Shown here piece by piece: positions 54,335 to 63,002 of a DNA stretch of 64,000 bases; positions within the stretch are counted from its first letter, which is position 1, and each line of letters starts with the position of its first letter. The notes under the pieces are model-generated. The model was not told the DNA's origin. It ran no database searches and worked only from the letters and a program-made list of their open reading frames with translations. The position numbers and the translations under genes are program-made. The stretch comes from CAYMUR01 sp964393615. GTDB lineage: Bacteria; Planctomycetota; Planctomycetia; Pirellulales; Pirellulaceae. The stretch is from positions 1 through 64,000 of the forward strand of contig CAYMUR010000015.1 of NCBI GenBank assembly GCA_964393615.1, written 5' to 3'.

Positions 54335-55984
54335 TTATGTTTCGATGAACGAGTAAGTCTGCACCAACGCCACCGGCTCGTGGGAAATTTTGTCCCATGC
54401 ATTCACGATGAAGTTTATCCGTAAGGATGCGGGGGTGGAAATGGCCTGCAAGGCCTCCACTTCGGTCTCCTGGAAATGTAATTTGACAAGTTGATCGCTG
54501 CCCTGAATAAGCCCTTTCGCCGAAAGTCCGTATTTGTATTCCCGGGGAACACCAAATGTGTAACTTGATTCAAATTGCTGGATGGTGAAGTCGATGAGGT
54601 AGTCAGAGCTTTGCAGAGCGACAATCGCTTTCCTTTCTTCGTTGGTGTACGTGGAGCTCTCCATGACTTTGTGAATGTTGGCAAGTAGATTGTCCTGCGT
54701 GAGAGAATTAGAGAGGGACTTCGTTTCAGGTGCTTGGAGCGGTGTGGATTCGGGCCCGAGGTCTAGCGGTGATTCCGCTGGTTCCCACGAAGGCTCTGGG
54801 GTCGCTGGTGGCGTAGCGGGTGGAGGTGGCATTGCAGAAGGGACGGCCGGCGTAGAGGGGGCGTTGGTCGGTGTGGTTTGAGACGATCCTTGTGGATTCG
54901 GATTGGTTGCACCTTGGGTGTTGACTTGTGCGGAACTGGAACGAACCACTGGTTCGGCCGGTTGAAAATGCGGGTCGGTATCGAGCTGGTTGGTCATGCA
55001 CAGGTAAGTCACCACGTAGACCAGGGTAGCGAAGGCGGACATGCCGATCATTGCTGGAATGATGCCGATACATAACGCCAACAGGCCCAGGGACATGACG
55101 GGGATACACATCAGCATTAGCCCACCACCGATCAAACAAATCGTCACCGTGTTTCCATTGGTGACGGTATTTGACATCTGTAGTGCTTCCACTGGCCTGA
55201 GACCACGGTCGATTACCAAGAGTTGTGCTTGCGAGCATCTCAGTAGCAGCAGGCTGATGGGTGCTATGGCAATGATTCCACCCAGCGTAAATACTGCGAG
55301 GAGGACCTCTCGGTCCGCTTGTAACAGGGCGGCGATACCACAGGGAATACCGATTAGCACCAGGGAAATGGCCAACCCTGCCAGGCCGATGCAGATCATG
55401 GCCAGTGCCGTGTTGACCAGGTAACGGCTTCCACTGAACAACTTGCCATAGTTGCTTTGCTGACCACGTGCCAGATCCAGTATGACCAGTGTTTGGCCAA
55501 TCCCCAGCCAGAGTTGTATGGCCCCAGCTCCGAGGCTCGTGACGAATTGGGCGATGACAGTGATGAACTCTTCTTGAACGGCTACGCTAACCGCTCCCAT
55601 GATGGTGATTTGAAAGATATTGGTTGTATAGTTAATAACTCCGACGATAACGACGAGCATACAAATCATTAACCACTCTTGTTGGAAAATTGCCCATGAT
55701 TTGGAAAAAACTTCCGAGAAGGTGATCTGCCGGGGGGACCAACGACCAGATTCGTTGTGATCGTTTCTTGGAATGGAATGGGTTGCCGGTGCAGCGTAGG
55801 GATTGGGATGGTCGCCCGCTGCCGAGGGACCGGAAGTTTGCAATGGAGTGGCTGGTTCATTCGAATTGGGCGCCGTCGCCGTGAAGATAGTTTGGCAATT
55901 TTGACACCTTGCCCGGCGACCAATATGTTCGTCTGGGATTCGAAGCCGTTGCTGGCATTGGGGGCAATTTAATTCAACCGGCAT
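54335..55984 (-). CDS. Zinc-ribbon membrane protein with Pro-rich linker
   Basis: A 549-residue protein. Residues 5-33: a zinc ribbon (NCPQCQQRLRIPDEHIG, RCQNC) of the kind planctomycetes put on membrane proteins. Residues about 85-330: six hydrophobic segments (WLMICMLVVIVGVINYTT, LGGIIAIAPISLLLLRCSQA, IGGGLMLMCIPVMSLGLLAL). Residues about 350-420: a Pro/Thr/Ala-rich linker. The C-terminal 120 residues are a soluble domain (NEERKAIVALQSSDYLIDFT, LHFQETEVEALQAIS). The membrane part resembles DUF-type glycerophosphoryl-like integral proteins, but I cannot name the family. No enzyme motif seen. Confidence 0.75.
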   Translation of the reverse strand: MPVELNCPQCQQRLRIPDEHIGRRARCQNCQTIFTATAPNSNEPATPLQTSGPSAAGDHPNPYAAPATHSIPRNDHNESGRWSPRQITFSEVFSKSWAIFQQEWLMICMLVVIVGVINYTTNIFQITIMGAVSVAVQEEFITVIAQFVTSLGAGAIQLWLGIGQTLVILDLARGQQSNYGKLFSGSRYLVNTALAMICIGLAGLAISLVLIGIPCGIAALLQADREVLLAVFTLGGIIAIAPISLLLLRCSQAQLLVIDRGLRPVEALQMSNTVTNGNTVTICLIGGGLMLMCIPVMSLGLLALCIGIIPAMIGMSAFATLVYVVTYLCMTNQLDTDPHFQPAEPVVRSSSAQVNTQGATNPNPQGSSQTTPTNAPSTPAVPSAMPPPPATPPATPEPSWEPAESPLDLGPESTPLQAPETKSLSNSLTQDNLLANIHKVMESSTYTNEERKAIVALQSSDYLIDFTIQQFESSYTFGVPREYKYGLSAKGLIQGSDQLVKLHFQETEVEALQAISTPASLRINFIVNAWDKISHEPVALVQTYSFIET

Positions 55985-56320
55985 ATTCTTTCATGCTCCA
56001 TGATGACGGCGGTTCACGAACAAAATAATCAGTGTGTCCAGATACGATGGACCAAACGATTGGCAGGATGGATGGATGACAGGTTGGCCTGACACCTATA
56101 CGAAACTGACTCGGAAGGGTGGTCTGCTTGCGAATTGCATCTGCCTCCCATTTTTTATGAATGAAAATCGTAGAGTTGGTCGCGTCCCAGTCGTGTCGTG
56201 TTTTTATGGAAGCGAGGAGGAGCTGTGGTGGTATGAGGTGAAGGGGGAGAGGCTGGTCACGGATGTCAGAGGCCACAGTTTTTTTGCATTGGCTGCTACC
56301 TGTTATAACTTGCTGGCCAG
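55985..56320. other. Spacer downstream of cdd
   Basis: 336 bases. Overlapping frames of about 96-100 codons exist on both strands (56034-56324 plus, 55974-56276 minus). Neither shows similarity or a ribosome binding site, so neither is called. Confidence 0.5.
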
Positions 56321-56722
56321 CTAGGACAAAGGTCTCTCAGTAAATGGTTTGGGCAGTAACTCACTCAATCCAACTCGACGTACCTCTGGCGGCTGTTGAT
56401 CGGTGACCAGCAACACCGACATTTCGGCCGCAAATTCGGCCAAAACCTGGCGACAGGCGCCGCAGGGTGCTGCTCCGTTTTGAGTCGCTATCGCTATCGC
56501 TGTTAACTCCCGGTGTCCGGCAGTAACGGCCGTTGTCACGGCGACTTGTTCGGCACAAACCGTCAATCCATAGGAACGGTTTTCTACATTGCAGCCACGG
56601 AAAATCATGCCCGAACGCGTGCGTACGGCAGCACCGACCTGGTACTGGGAATAATTAGCGTAAGCTTGTTGGCGTGCTTCGCAGGCGGCGGTGATCAGTT
56701 CATTTTGTTCAGTGGGCGTCAT
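56321..56722 (-). CDS. cdd: Cytidine deaminase
   Basis: A 133-residue tetrameric-type cytidine deaminase that converts cytidine or deoxycytidine to the uracil nucleoside in pyrimidine salvage. Zinc and catalytic motifs: TVCAEQVA (Cys ligand, catalytic Glu) and PCGACRQVL (two Cys ligands). Substrate motif: GCNVENRSYG. Its start overlaps the end of the phosphorylase gene by four bases (ATGA), so the two are translationally coupled and co-transcribed. It is the last gene of the nucleoside run. Confidence 0.95.
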   Translation of the reverse strand: MTPTEQNELITAACEARQQAYANYSQYQVGAAVRTRSGMIFRGCNVENRSYGLTVCAEQVAVTTAVTAGHRELTAIAIATQNGAAPCGACRQVLAEFAAEMSVLLVTDQQPPEVRRVGLSELLPKPFTERPLS

Positions 56723-58017
56723 GTTGTTCCGATAATTCTTTCTGCCACCAGTTGCGGTTGGGTTGGTTGGTTCGGACCAATGGTGATGGCTTTTTGTACC
56801 ACAGAGGTCGCTGGTTCCCGCTGGGCACCGGTGGCAAACAGTCGGACCAGCGGTTGTCCACGCTCGACCAGATCACCGAGTCGCACCAGCATTTGCAAGC
56901 CAACGGAATGGTCAATCCTGTCTGTTTGACATTGCCGGCCCCCCCCTAATTGTGTCAAAACATGGCCCATACAGCCGGCGTCCATTCCCTGTACATAACC
57001 TGACTCTGGCGCAGTGATTTCGATCTCGGGAGCCACCTTGCGCCGTGTTTCCAGGTTTCCTCCTTGTGCGACCACCATGGCACAAAATTTTTCGTAGGCC
57101 TGTCCCCCTGACAAGTATCCCTGCAGCGTTGTCTGAGCCGCGGCAACCGAAGTGGCGAGGCCTGTTTGGACCAGTAATTCTGCTCCCAAGTGGAGGGTCA
57201 GTTCCCGCAAGTCAGCGGGCCCCGCATTTTTCAAACTGTCCACGGCTTCTTCCACTTCGACGGCGTGTCCGATCATCGTTCCCAGTGGCTGGTTCATGTC
57301 ACTCAGGAATGCGCATGACGGCAATTGCATCTGCTCTCCCACGGAGACTAGTGATTCTGCCAGTTCCTTGGCCTGTTCCCGGGTTTTCATGAATGCCCCT
57401 GAGCCAAACTTGACATCCAACACTAATGCGTCCAGGTTCTCAGCCAGTTTTTTGCTCATAATACTGGCGGTGATTAAAGGGATTGAGGAAACGGTTGCGG
57501 TGACATCTCGCAGCGCGTAAAGTTTTTGGTCGGCCGGCACCAGTTCGGGAGATGCGCCCGTGATGACGCAGCCGATCTGTTCTGTTAACTGTTGGATTTC
57601 CTCGATGGTCAGGTCAGTCCGAAAACCGTTGATTGATTCAAGTTTGTCCAGGGTTCCGGCTGTCGGTCCCAGGCCTCTTCCGGACAACATGGGAACTTGT
57701 AATCCGCTGCAGGCGAGGAGTGGTGTGAGTACAAGAGACACTTTGTCGCCGACACCACCGGTAGAATGTTTGTCGACTTTGGGCGTCACTGTCGAGGACC
57801 AATGAAGCGTTTTTCCGGAGGCAAGCATCTGCCTGGTGAGTGCTGCTGTTTCCGCAGCACTCATGCCTTGCAGGTAGATGGCCATTGCCAATGCGGACAT
57901 CTGGTAATCCGGCATCTTTCCACGGCTGAACCCGTCGACGAATGCGGAGATTTGATCGTCCGTTAATTCGAGTCCATCACGTTTACAGGCGATAATGGAT
58001 GCTGGAGTCAATGGCAT
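56719..58017 (-). CDS. deoA: Pyrimidine-nucleoside/thymidine phosphorylase
   Basis: A 432-residue phosphorylase that splits uridine, deoxyuridine or thymidine with phosphate to base and (deoxy)ribose 1-phosphate. The signature KVDKHSTGGVGDKVSLVLTP is present, with MLSGRGLGPTAGTLDKLESI and DVKFGSGAFMKT. Whether it prefers thymidine (deoA) or all pyrimidines (pdp) cannot be settled by eye, so the symbol is provisional. It overlaps cdd by four bases. The two purine phosphorylase genes lie just upstream in the same direction. Confidence 0.93.
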   Translation of the reverse strand: MPLTPASIIACKRDGLELTDDQISAFVDGFSRGKMPDYQMSALAMAIYLQGMSAAETAALTRQMLASGKTLHWSSTVTPKVDKHSTGGVGDKVSLVLTPLLACSGLQVPMLSGRGLGPTAGTLDKLESINGFRTDLTIEEIQQLTEQIGCVITGASPELVPADQKLYALRDVTATVSSIPLITASIMSKKLAENLDALVLDVKFGSGAFMKTREQAKELAESLVSVGEQMQLPSCAFLSDMNQPLGTMIGHAVEVEEAVDSLKNAGPADLRELTLHLGAELLVQTGLATSVAAAQTTLQGYLSGGQAYEKFCAMVVAQGGNLETRRKVAPEIEITAPESGYVQGMDAGCMGHVLTQLGGGRQCQTDRIDHSVGLQMLVRLGDLVERGQPLVRLFATGAQREPATSVVQKAITIGPNQPTQPQLVAERIIGTT

Positions 58018-58148
58018 GTTGCTGATGGTAAATCACCGATGGAGATGATGCCATACCATGCATGGGACTCTCACGTCAGAGCAGGCAAGGCTTGCCGGCT
58101 GAATTTTAGAACGCCAGGTTTGACGGTGCCCAGGTGTCTCTTGCAATA

Positions 58149-59006
58149 TTATCCAGCGGAGGAGAGGCTCTCCGTTGCTGCGCTCAGGTTTTCTTGTGAA
58201 AGTACCCCGCTGACGATGGCGCGCAGCTTGGGCTCGACGGAAGCAGCGATCGAGATGACGTCCTCGCCTGTCGTCGGGGAGAGCTTGTCAGGAAGGCACA
58301 TATTGGTCACTGTCGACAATGCCAAGACACGGATACCGGCGTGTGCCGCTACCAGTACTTCGGGAACCGTCGACATTCCTACGCTGTCTCCCAATTGTCG
58401 GAGGAACCGGTATTCGGCTCGTGTTTCATAATTAGGGCCTGTGAGTCCTAGGTAAACACCCGGGTGTGCCACAAAATGATTCGATCGAGCAATCGACAAC
58501 GCCCGCTCGATCAGTTTTGTGTCATAAGGTCGGCACATGTCTGGAAAACGAGGCCCCCAGCTGTCATCGTTGCTGCCAACCAGTGGGTTGTTCCACATCA
58601 AGTTGATATGGTCTTCCACGATCATGATGTCGCCAGGGGAAAATTTTGGGTTCAATCCACCGCTGGCGTTAGAAATGATCAATTGTTCAATGCCTAAAGC
58701 TTGCATCATCCGGACTGGTAGTGTGACTTGCTGTGGTGAATAGCCTTCGTAAAGATGAAACCGACCTTCCATGGCCATCACGGGAACACCGGCCAGCGTG
58801 CCACACACCAGTTGTCCTTGGTGTCCCATGGCAGTGGCCCGTGGAAAATGTGGGATGTTTTTGTAGTCGAAGATCGCTTGGACAGTGATATGTTTGGCCA
58901 GTTCGCCTGACCCAGTGCCCAGGATGATACCGGCCGTGGGGCGGTGTGGCCATTGGTTGCAGATGGCGGAGACTGCCTCGTCAATTTGAGCACGTAAGTG
59001 GTGCAC
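58149..59006 (-). CDS. Purine nucleoside phosphorylase, copy 1 (Asn type)
   Basis: A 285-residue trimeric-type (PNP/MTAP family) phosphorylase splitting purine nucleosides with phosphate. Seen: GIILGTGSGELAKHI (phosphate loop), MGHQGQLVCGTLAG, the His-bearing EGRFHLYEGYSPQQV, SNASGGLNPKF, the purine Glu in LTGPNYETRAEYRFL and VGMSTVPEVLVAAHAGI. At the base-reading position the text is STVTNMCL (Asn235), as in 6-oxopurine enzymes (guanosine, inosine). One residue is missing next to LGDSVGMST compared with copy 2. It lies between copy 2 and the pyrimidine phosphorylase gene. Confidence 0.93.
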   Translation of the reverse strand: MHHLRAQIDEAVSAICNQWPHRPTAGIILGTGSGELAKHITVQAIFDYKNIPHFPRATAMGHQGQLVCGTLAGVPVMAMEGRFHLYEGYSPQQVTLPVRMMQALGIEQLIISNASGGLNPKFSPGDIMIVEDHINLMWNNPLVGSNDDSWGPRFPDMCRPYDTKLIERALSIARSNHFVAHPGVYLGLTGPNYETRAEYRFLRQLGDSVGMSTVPEVLVAAHAGIRVLALSTVTNMCLPDKLSPTTGEDVISIAASVEPKLRAIVSGVLSQENLSAATESLSSAG

Positions 59007-59087
59007 GATGTTCGGCCTGGGGATCAGGATGTTGTGTCGCAGAGGTGTAGAGCGAATGGCGAATGGCTATTGATTTTCTGTCCCGTG

Positions 59088-59969
59088 TTATCGCTTGCGT
59101 GCTGCTTCACGAGCCAACGCTCCACAGACTAGCGCACGTAGCTTTGGCTCTGCCTCCTTGGCGATCGCGATGATCTCCTCGACGTTTGCTGGTTGCAGGG
59201 CATCCGCTAAGCACATGTCGGTGATGATTGAAAAACCGACAACTCGCAGATCGCAATGTGCCGCCACGATCACTTCGGGAACGGTTGACATGCCCACCAC
59301 GTCCGCACCAATCATGCGCAGGAAGCGGTACTCAGCCCGTGTTTCCAGGTTAGGACCGGTGACGGCTACCAGAACTCCACGGTGTGCCACGATGTTTTCG
59401 TGACGTGCGATCTCCAACGCTTCGTCTACTAGTTGCAGCGCATAGGGTTCGCTCATGTCAGGAAACCGTGGTCCGAGTCGGTCATCATTGATGCCAATCA
59501 GCGGATTGTCTCCCATCAAGTTAATATGGTCTTCGATGACCATGATATCTCCGCAGCGGTAGTTCGGATTCATTCCTCCCACGGCGTTCGAGACCACCAG
59601 TAATCTGGCACCCAGCGCTTTCATGACACGAACAGGCAAGGTGATTTGTTTCAGGGGATAGCCCTCGTACTGGTGGACGCGGCCTTCCATTGCGATGACT
59701 TGCAAGCCTTGTAATGTGCCACAGACCAATCGGCCGCGATGACTCGTGGCGGTCGAACGTGGAAAATGGGGGATCGCGTCGTAGTCCACCGTGGCCGCTA
59801 CGTCAATCTGGTCCACGAGACTGCCTAGTCCGGTACCCAGAATGATCCCCACATCGGGGCTTTGGTCCCACATACTCTTGATGTGATCGCTGGCTTCCCG
59901 GATTTGATCGAATAATTCAAGCATGCCCAGCCTTTCTTGCGGTACCATGGTGCTTTCTTGCGACACCAT
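59088..59969 (-). CDS. Purine nucleoside phosphorylase, copy 2 (Asp type)
   Basis: A 293-residue paralogue of copy 1, 81 bases upstream of it. Seen: GIILGTGLGSLVDQI, EGRVHQYEGYPLKQITLPVR, SNAVGGMNPNYR, VTGPNLETRAEYRFLRMIGA and DVVGMSTVPEVIVAAHCDL. At the base-reading position it has SIITDMCL (Asp251) instead of Asn. In this family Asp here goes with 6-aminopurines, as in MTA phosphorylase, so adenosine or a relative may be the substrate; this is inference. A 21-bp duplication at the start gives two in-frame ATGs (59969 and 59948), and a third ATG at 59924 is also possible. First gene of the nucleoside run. Confidence 0.92.
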   Translation of the reverse strand: MVSQESTMVPQERLGMLELFDQIREASDHIKSMWDQSPDVGIILGTGLGSLVDQIDVAATVDYDAIPHFPRSTATSHRGRLVCGTLQGLQVIAMEGRVHQYEGYPLKQITLPVRVMKALGARLLVVSNAVGGMNPNYRCGDIMVIEDHINLMGDNPLIGINDDRLGPRFPDMSEPYALQLVDEALEIARHENIVAHRGVLVAVTGPNLETRAEYRFLRMIGADVVGMSTVPEVIVAAHCDLRVVGFSIITDMCLADALQPANVEEIIAIAKEAEPKLRALVCGALAREAARKR

Positions 59970-59973
59970 GGTG
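59932..59973. repeat. 21-bp tandem duplication over a start codon
   Basis: CTTTCTTGCG begins at 59932 and 59953, each copy ending CACCATGGTG or TACCATGGTG (two mismatches in 21). Each copy carries an in-frame start codon of the purine phosphorylase gene. Confidence 0.88.
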
Positions 59974-60678
59974 GTTATCTCGTATCGTAATATCAGGGAC
60001 TGTCAGTTCTTCCTGCCAGGCTGGCGACCTGGTTGAGAAACGGGTCCTGGTGCGATCACTTTGGATCATGGTCCTCCAGATTGAATCGACGACGATGGGC
60101 TAGTGCCTTGAAGTTTCTAGAGTTTTACAGCTTCTGACGAAAAAAAATCCTTGCGCATCAAAGACATCGATGTTCTTGGAAGAAGAATGTAACCGATCAT
60201 CGTCAAGACGTCTATCAAGTTGCCGGTGCCATTTTCATTGCCTGTCCCGTGTCATGGGTGATGGCAGGCCAGGCGTACCATCCGATTCGTGCGATTGATC
60301 AGTTTGTTGATCCTGCCGGTGTGTGTCGTGACAAGAAGATTAACCATATCGGTGAGCGATTGTTGCGGGCGGATTGCCCCTGAAATTGGATCAAGGCCAG
60401 AAGGCTGCTTTCGGTTTTCGAGAGGAATTTTTCTCAACTTGTAAAATAATATTGGAAAAATCTTTCAACACGTGGCGGATGGTTTTTAATTGTACTATGC
60501 TGAAAGAACCGCCATGGGGCACGTCATGCAATGTTAAAAAGGATGAAAGGTGCTCGACAGGAGTTGCTTCTTTCCTGTGACAGATTCATGTAGGGCGTTG
60601 GAAACGTATCATTACCGACGCGGGATGTATCTGATGGGTGTGATAAATAGACGTGATGTATAGAAAAGAGACTACCTC
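59970..60678. other. Long divergent spacer upstream of the nucleoside run
   Basis: 709 bases with no supported gene. It should hold the promoters of the nucleoside run and of the small exported protein gene. An AT-rich stretch (60430-60470) includes GTAAAATAATATTGG. Confidence 0.55.
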
Positions 60679-61338
60679 ATGCTGAAACGCATTCTTATGT
60701 TGAACCGCGTTGTCTTCGGGATTCTGTTTTTACGGGCCCTCTGTGTTGCGAACGGTGTAGTCATTTCGGCAGAGCCAGATGCCCCTCCACAAATGCCGTT
60801 GCAACATACAGGAATCTTGACGGGGATCAAAGCTCCTTACCTGCAAGTCAAAGTTGGCGAAGCGACCTGGGTGTACAAAGTGGAGGCTGAGGCGGACAAG
60901 ATCCATTACAGTGCAGAAGCAAATCTTGCCTGGCTGCGTCCAGGACTTTTGGTGCGTTACGATGGTGCCGATGCGAAAGGAAAAATCACTGCGCCGTTAA
61001 AGGAGTTATTTGTTTTTTCGGCGACTCCTGATTCTGCATTGGGTATCCAGGATGACGGTGACGGGACGTATCTGGTGGCTGGCCATCTGAAAAGCTTTAA
61101 AAAAGGGCGGATGACGGTGGTTGTCGGCCGGCGGAAAGCGATCGTGGAATTAGCCAAAGATGCTGAGATTCATGTCAAGTATTGGAATCTTGAGCTGATG
61201 CAGTTGGGTGACCAGATACAAGCGATGGGACATTATTTTGTCAAAGGGAAAGGTATTGTAACTTCGCTGCACGTGATTGCCCAATCAAAATTGGATGCGC
61301 CGAAAAAGAAAAAACGGCGCCAACGGCGCAAGATCTGA
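60679..61338 (+). CDS. Small exported protein of unknown function
   Basis: 219 residues with an export signal (VVFGILFLRALCVANGVVIS). The body seems all-beta with two OB- or SH3-like halves (TGILTGIKAPYLQVKVGEAT, GHLKSFKKGRMTVVVGRRKA) and a strongly basic C-terminus (DAPKKKKRRQRRKI) that could bind nucleic acid or acidic polymer. I do not recognise the family; similar short exported proteins occur in planctomycetes. The gene stands alone between divergent and convergent neighbours. Confidence 0.72.
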   Translation: MLKRILMLNRVVFGILFLRALCVANGVVISAEPDAPPQMPLQHTGILTGIKAPYLQVKVGEATWVYKVEAEADKIHYSAEANLAWLRPGLLVRYDGADAKGKITAPLKELFVFSATPDSALGIQDDGDGTYLVAGHLKSFKKGRMTVVVGRRKAIVELAKDAEIHVKYWNLELMQLGDQIQAMGHYFVKGKGIVTSLHVIAQSKLDAPKKKKRRQRRKI

Positions 61339-61570
61339 ACACCAACGATCGGTGGTTGTAATGTGTCAGGTTTCAGGCAGAGGACCTGATCTCGGCGGGG
61401 GCAGCGGCTGGTGCCAGGTGTCGGAAAGGATGCTCTGGACAAGCTGTGACGGACTTTCGTCCCTGCGCCGGAACTGAACGACCGGTCAAGGCAGGGTCTC
61501 CAGGTGATGCCATAGGAATTTGTCTGGGAACGCTGTCTGCTGGCAATGGTTTCTGACGACTTAAATTTTT

Positions 61571-61615
61571 TGTGAGCGCGCTGTTTGTGAGCGTGCTGCT
61601 TGTCAGGACGCTGGT
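61571..61615. repeat. 15-bp tandem repeats reaching the PfkB kinase stop
   Basis: TGTGAGCGCGCTGTT (61571) is followed by TGTGAGCGTGCTGCT and a degenerate third copy TGTCAGGACGCTGGT, which covers the minus-strand stop at 61603-61605. Confidence 0.7.
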
Positions 61616-62589
61616 GGTTGTGGCTCGGGACGCGTGGGACGAATGAGTTGCAGCGTCTCCGACAAATTGCCAATGGCAGAGGACGCACCGACGGCGGTCA
61701 CGCAACAAGCCCCTGCTGCGGCTGCCAGTTGTCCACTTTTCTCGAGTGGCAGATCATCCAGGATGCCAGTCAGCAGGCCAGCATAGAAACAATCGCCGGC
61801 TCCTGTCGTATCGACAATCGGACCGGGAGGATTGACAGCTGCGACGGTTACATACTCTCCTGAGCGTGGACTAAGCAGGGCGCCGCGGGCACCGAGCTTC
61901 ACGCCGAGTATTCCTGGTGCCCCACAGTCTCGATACGCTTGGATCATGTGGTGTGGTTTGGTTTGGCCTGTTTGATGATGTGCCTCGGTGAAGCTGGGAA
62001 CGTACACATCCAGTTCCGGGAGGATGTGGTCCAGTGGCTGCATTTTGCCACCGGTGCCGGCGGCGTCCAGTGCCGTCTGGCAACCGGTACGGCGGATTTC
62101 ACGGAGAATTTCCGGCAAACTGTGGTCAAAGTCGGGCTGCAACGAGTAGTAGCCGACAAAAGCCATTCGGCTATTGGCAAAAAGGTCCAGGTTTTCGAGG
62201 AACAGATCCTGGTTCAATCCAGTGAGCGCTCCGGGGGCATGGGCAAAGCTTCGTTCGCCTTCGGTGTCGATCAAAACCAGTGTCGTACTCGTGGGCTGAT
62301 CGGCATGTGTTATCAGGCGACTCGTATCAATTTTTTCTGCGGTCAATCGTTCTCGAAGAAGATTTCCCCAGTGATCGTGTCCTACATAGCTGAATGCGGC
62401 AACACGTTTTCCGAACCTTGCCATGGCGATGGCAGAATTCGCCACCAAACCACCTGTCGTCGCTTCGATGGGATCTACCAACACGAGATCTTTTGGTGTA
62501 ATTCCGCAACCTACGGGTAAGGGGTGCACCAGAATATCGCAGCCAAGTGTTCCACACAGGACACAGTCAATGGTTGGGGAAGTATTCAT
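61603..62589 (-). CDS. PfkB-family sugar/nucleoside kinase
   Basis: A 328-residue ribokinase-fold kinase. Seen: the N-terminal GG motif region EATTGGLVANSAIAMARFGK RVAAF, the lid strands, and the C-terminal signature DTTGAGDCFYAGLLTGILDD with catalytic Asp266. It phosphorylates a sugar, nucleoside or similar alcohol with ATP. The nucleoside run lies beyond one intervening gene (60679-61338), so a nucleoside or ribose substrate is possible but unproven. The stop is at a tandem repeat. Confidence 0.88.
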   Translation of the reverse strand: MNTSPTIDCVLCGTLGCDILVHPLPVGCGITPKDLVLVDPIEATTGGLVANSAIAMARFGKRVAAFSYVGHDHWGNLLRERLTAEKIDTSRLITHADQPTSTTLVLIDTEGERSFAHAPGALTGLNQDLFLENLDLFANSRMAFVGYYSLQPDFDHSLPEILREIRRTGCQTALDAAGTGGKMQPLDHILPELDVYVPSFTEAHHQTGQTKPHHMIQAYRDCGAPGILGVKLGARGALLSPRSGEYVTVAAVNPPGPIVDTTGAGDCFYAGLLTGILDDLPLEKSGQLAAAAGACCVTAVGASSAIGNLSETLQLIRPTRPEPQPPAS

Positions 62590-63002
62590 TGTTTACCAAG
62601 CTGCTCAGCAGCAGGAGACACTTTGGGTCGAGCGAATGGGGCGAACCTTTGGAGTCGCATCCTCGCTTTGAAAAATCCATGCTCACAGCATAACCTTTTT
62701 TGGCAGAATCACCCATGGGCTCAGTAAGCAGGCGAAACAGATGTTTTAGTAGTAGATAATACGTTCCGAAAAACCGAAAACAGTTTGTCAACTGGGAAAC
62801 GTTTGCCGTTTTTACGGTCTGGCTGAGGAGGACAGGTGGAGAAGCAAATCTTCGCTGCTGGTAAGTCTCTCGTCGCAGTGGTTATAATCTGGCCTGCAGT
62901 AATTTTTACTGAGCCGAAACCGACGTTAGCCAGTGACCAGCGCCTGCCGTAAGTGGCACGATGCGAGGACACTGCTGACGCAATCGCCGGAGGATACAGC
63001 CT
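62590..63002. other. Divergent spacer upstream of ettA
   Basis: 413 bases with no supported gene. It holds the ettA ribosome binding site (GGAGGA at 62989-62994) and presumably both promoters. Confidence 0.6.
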
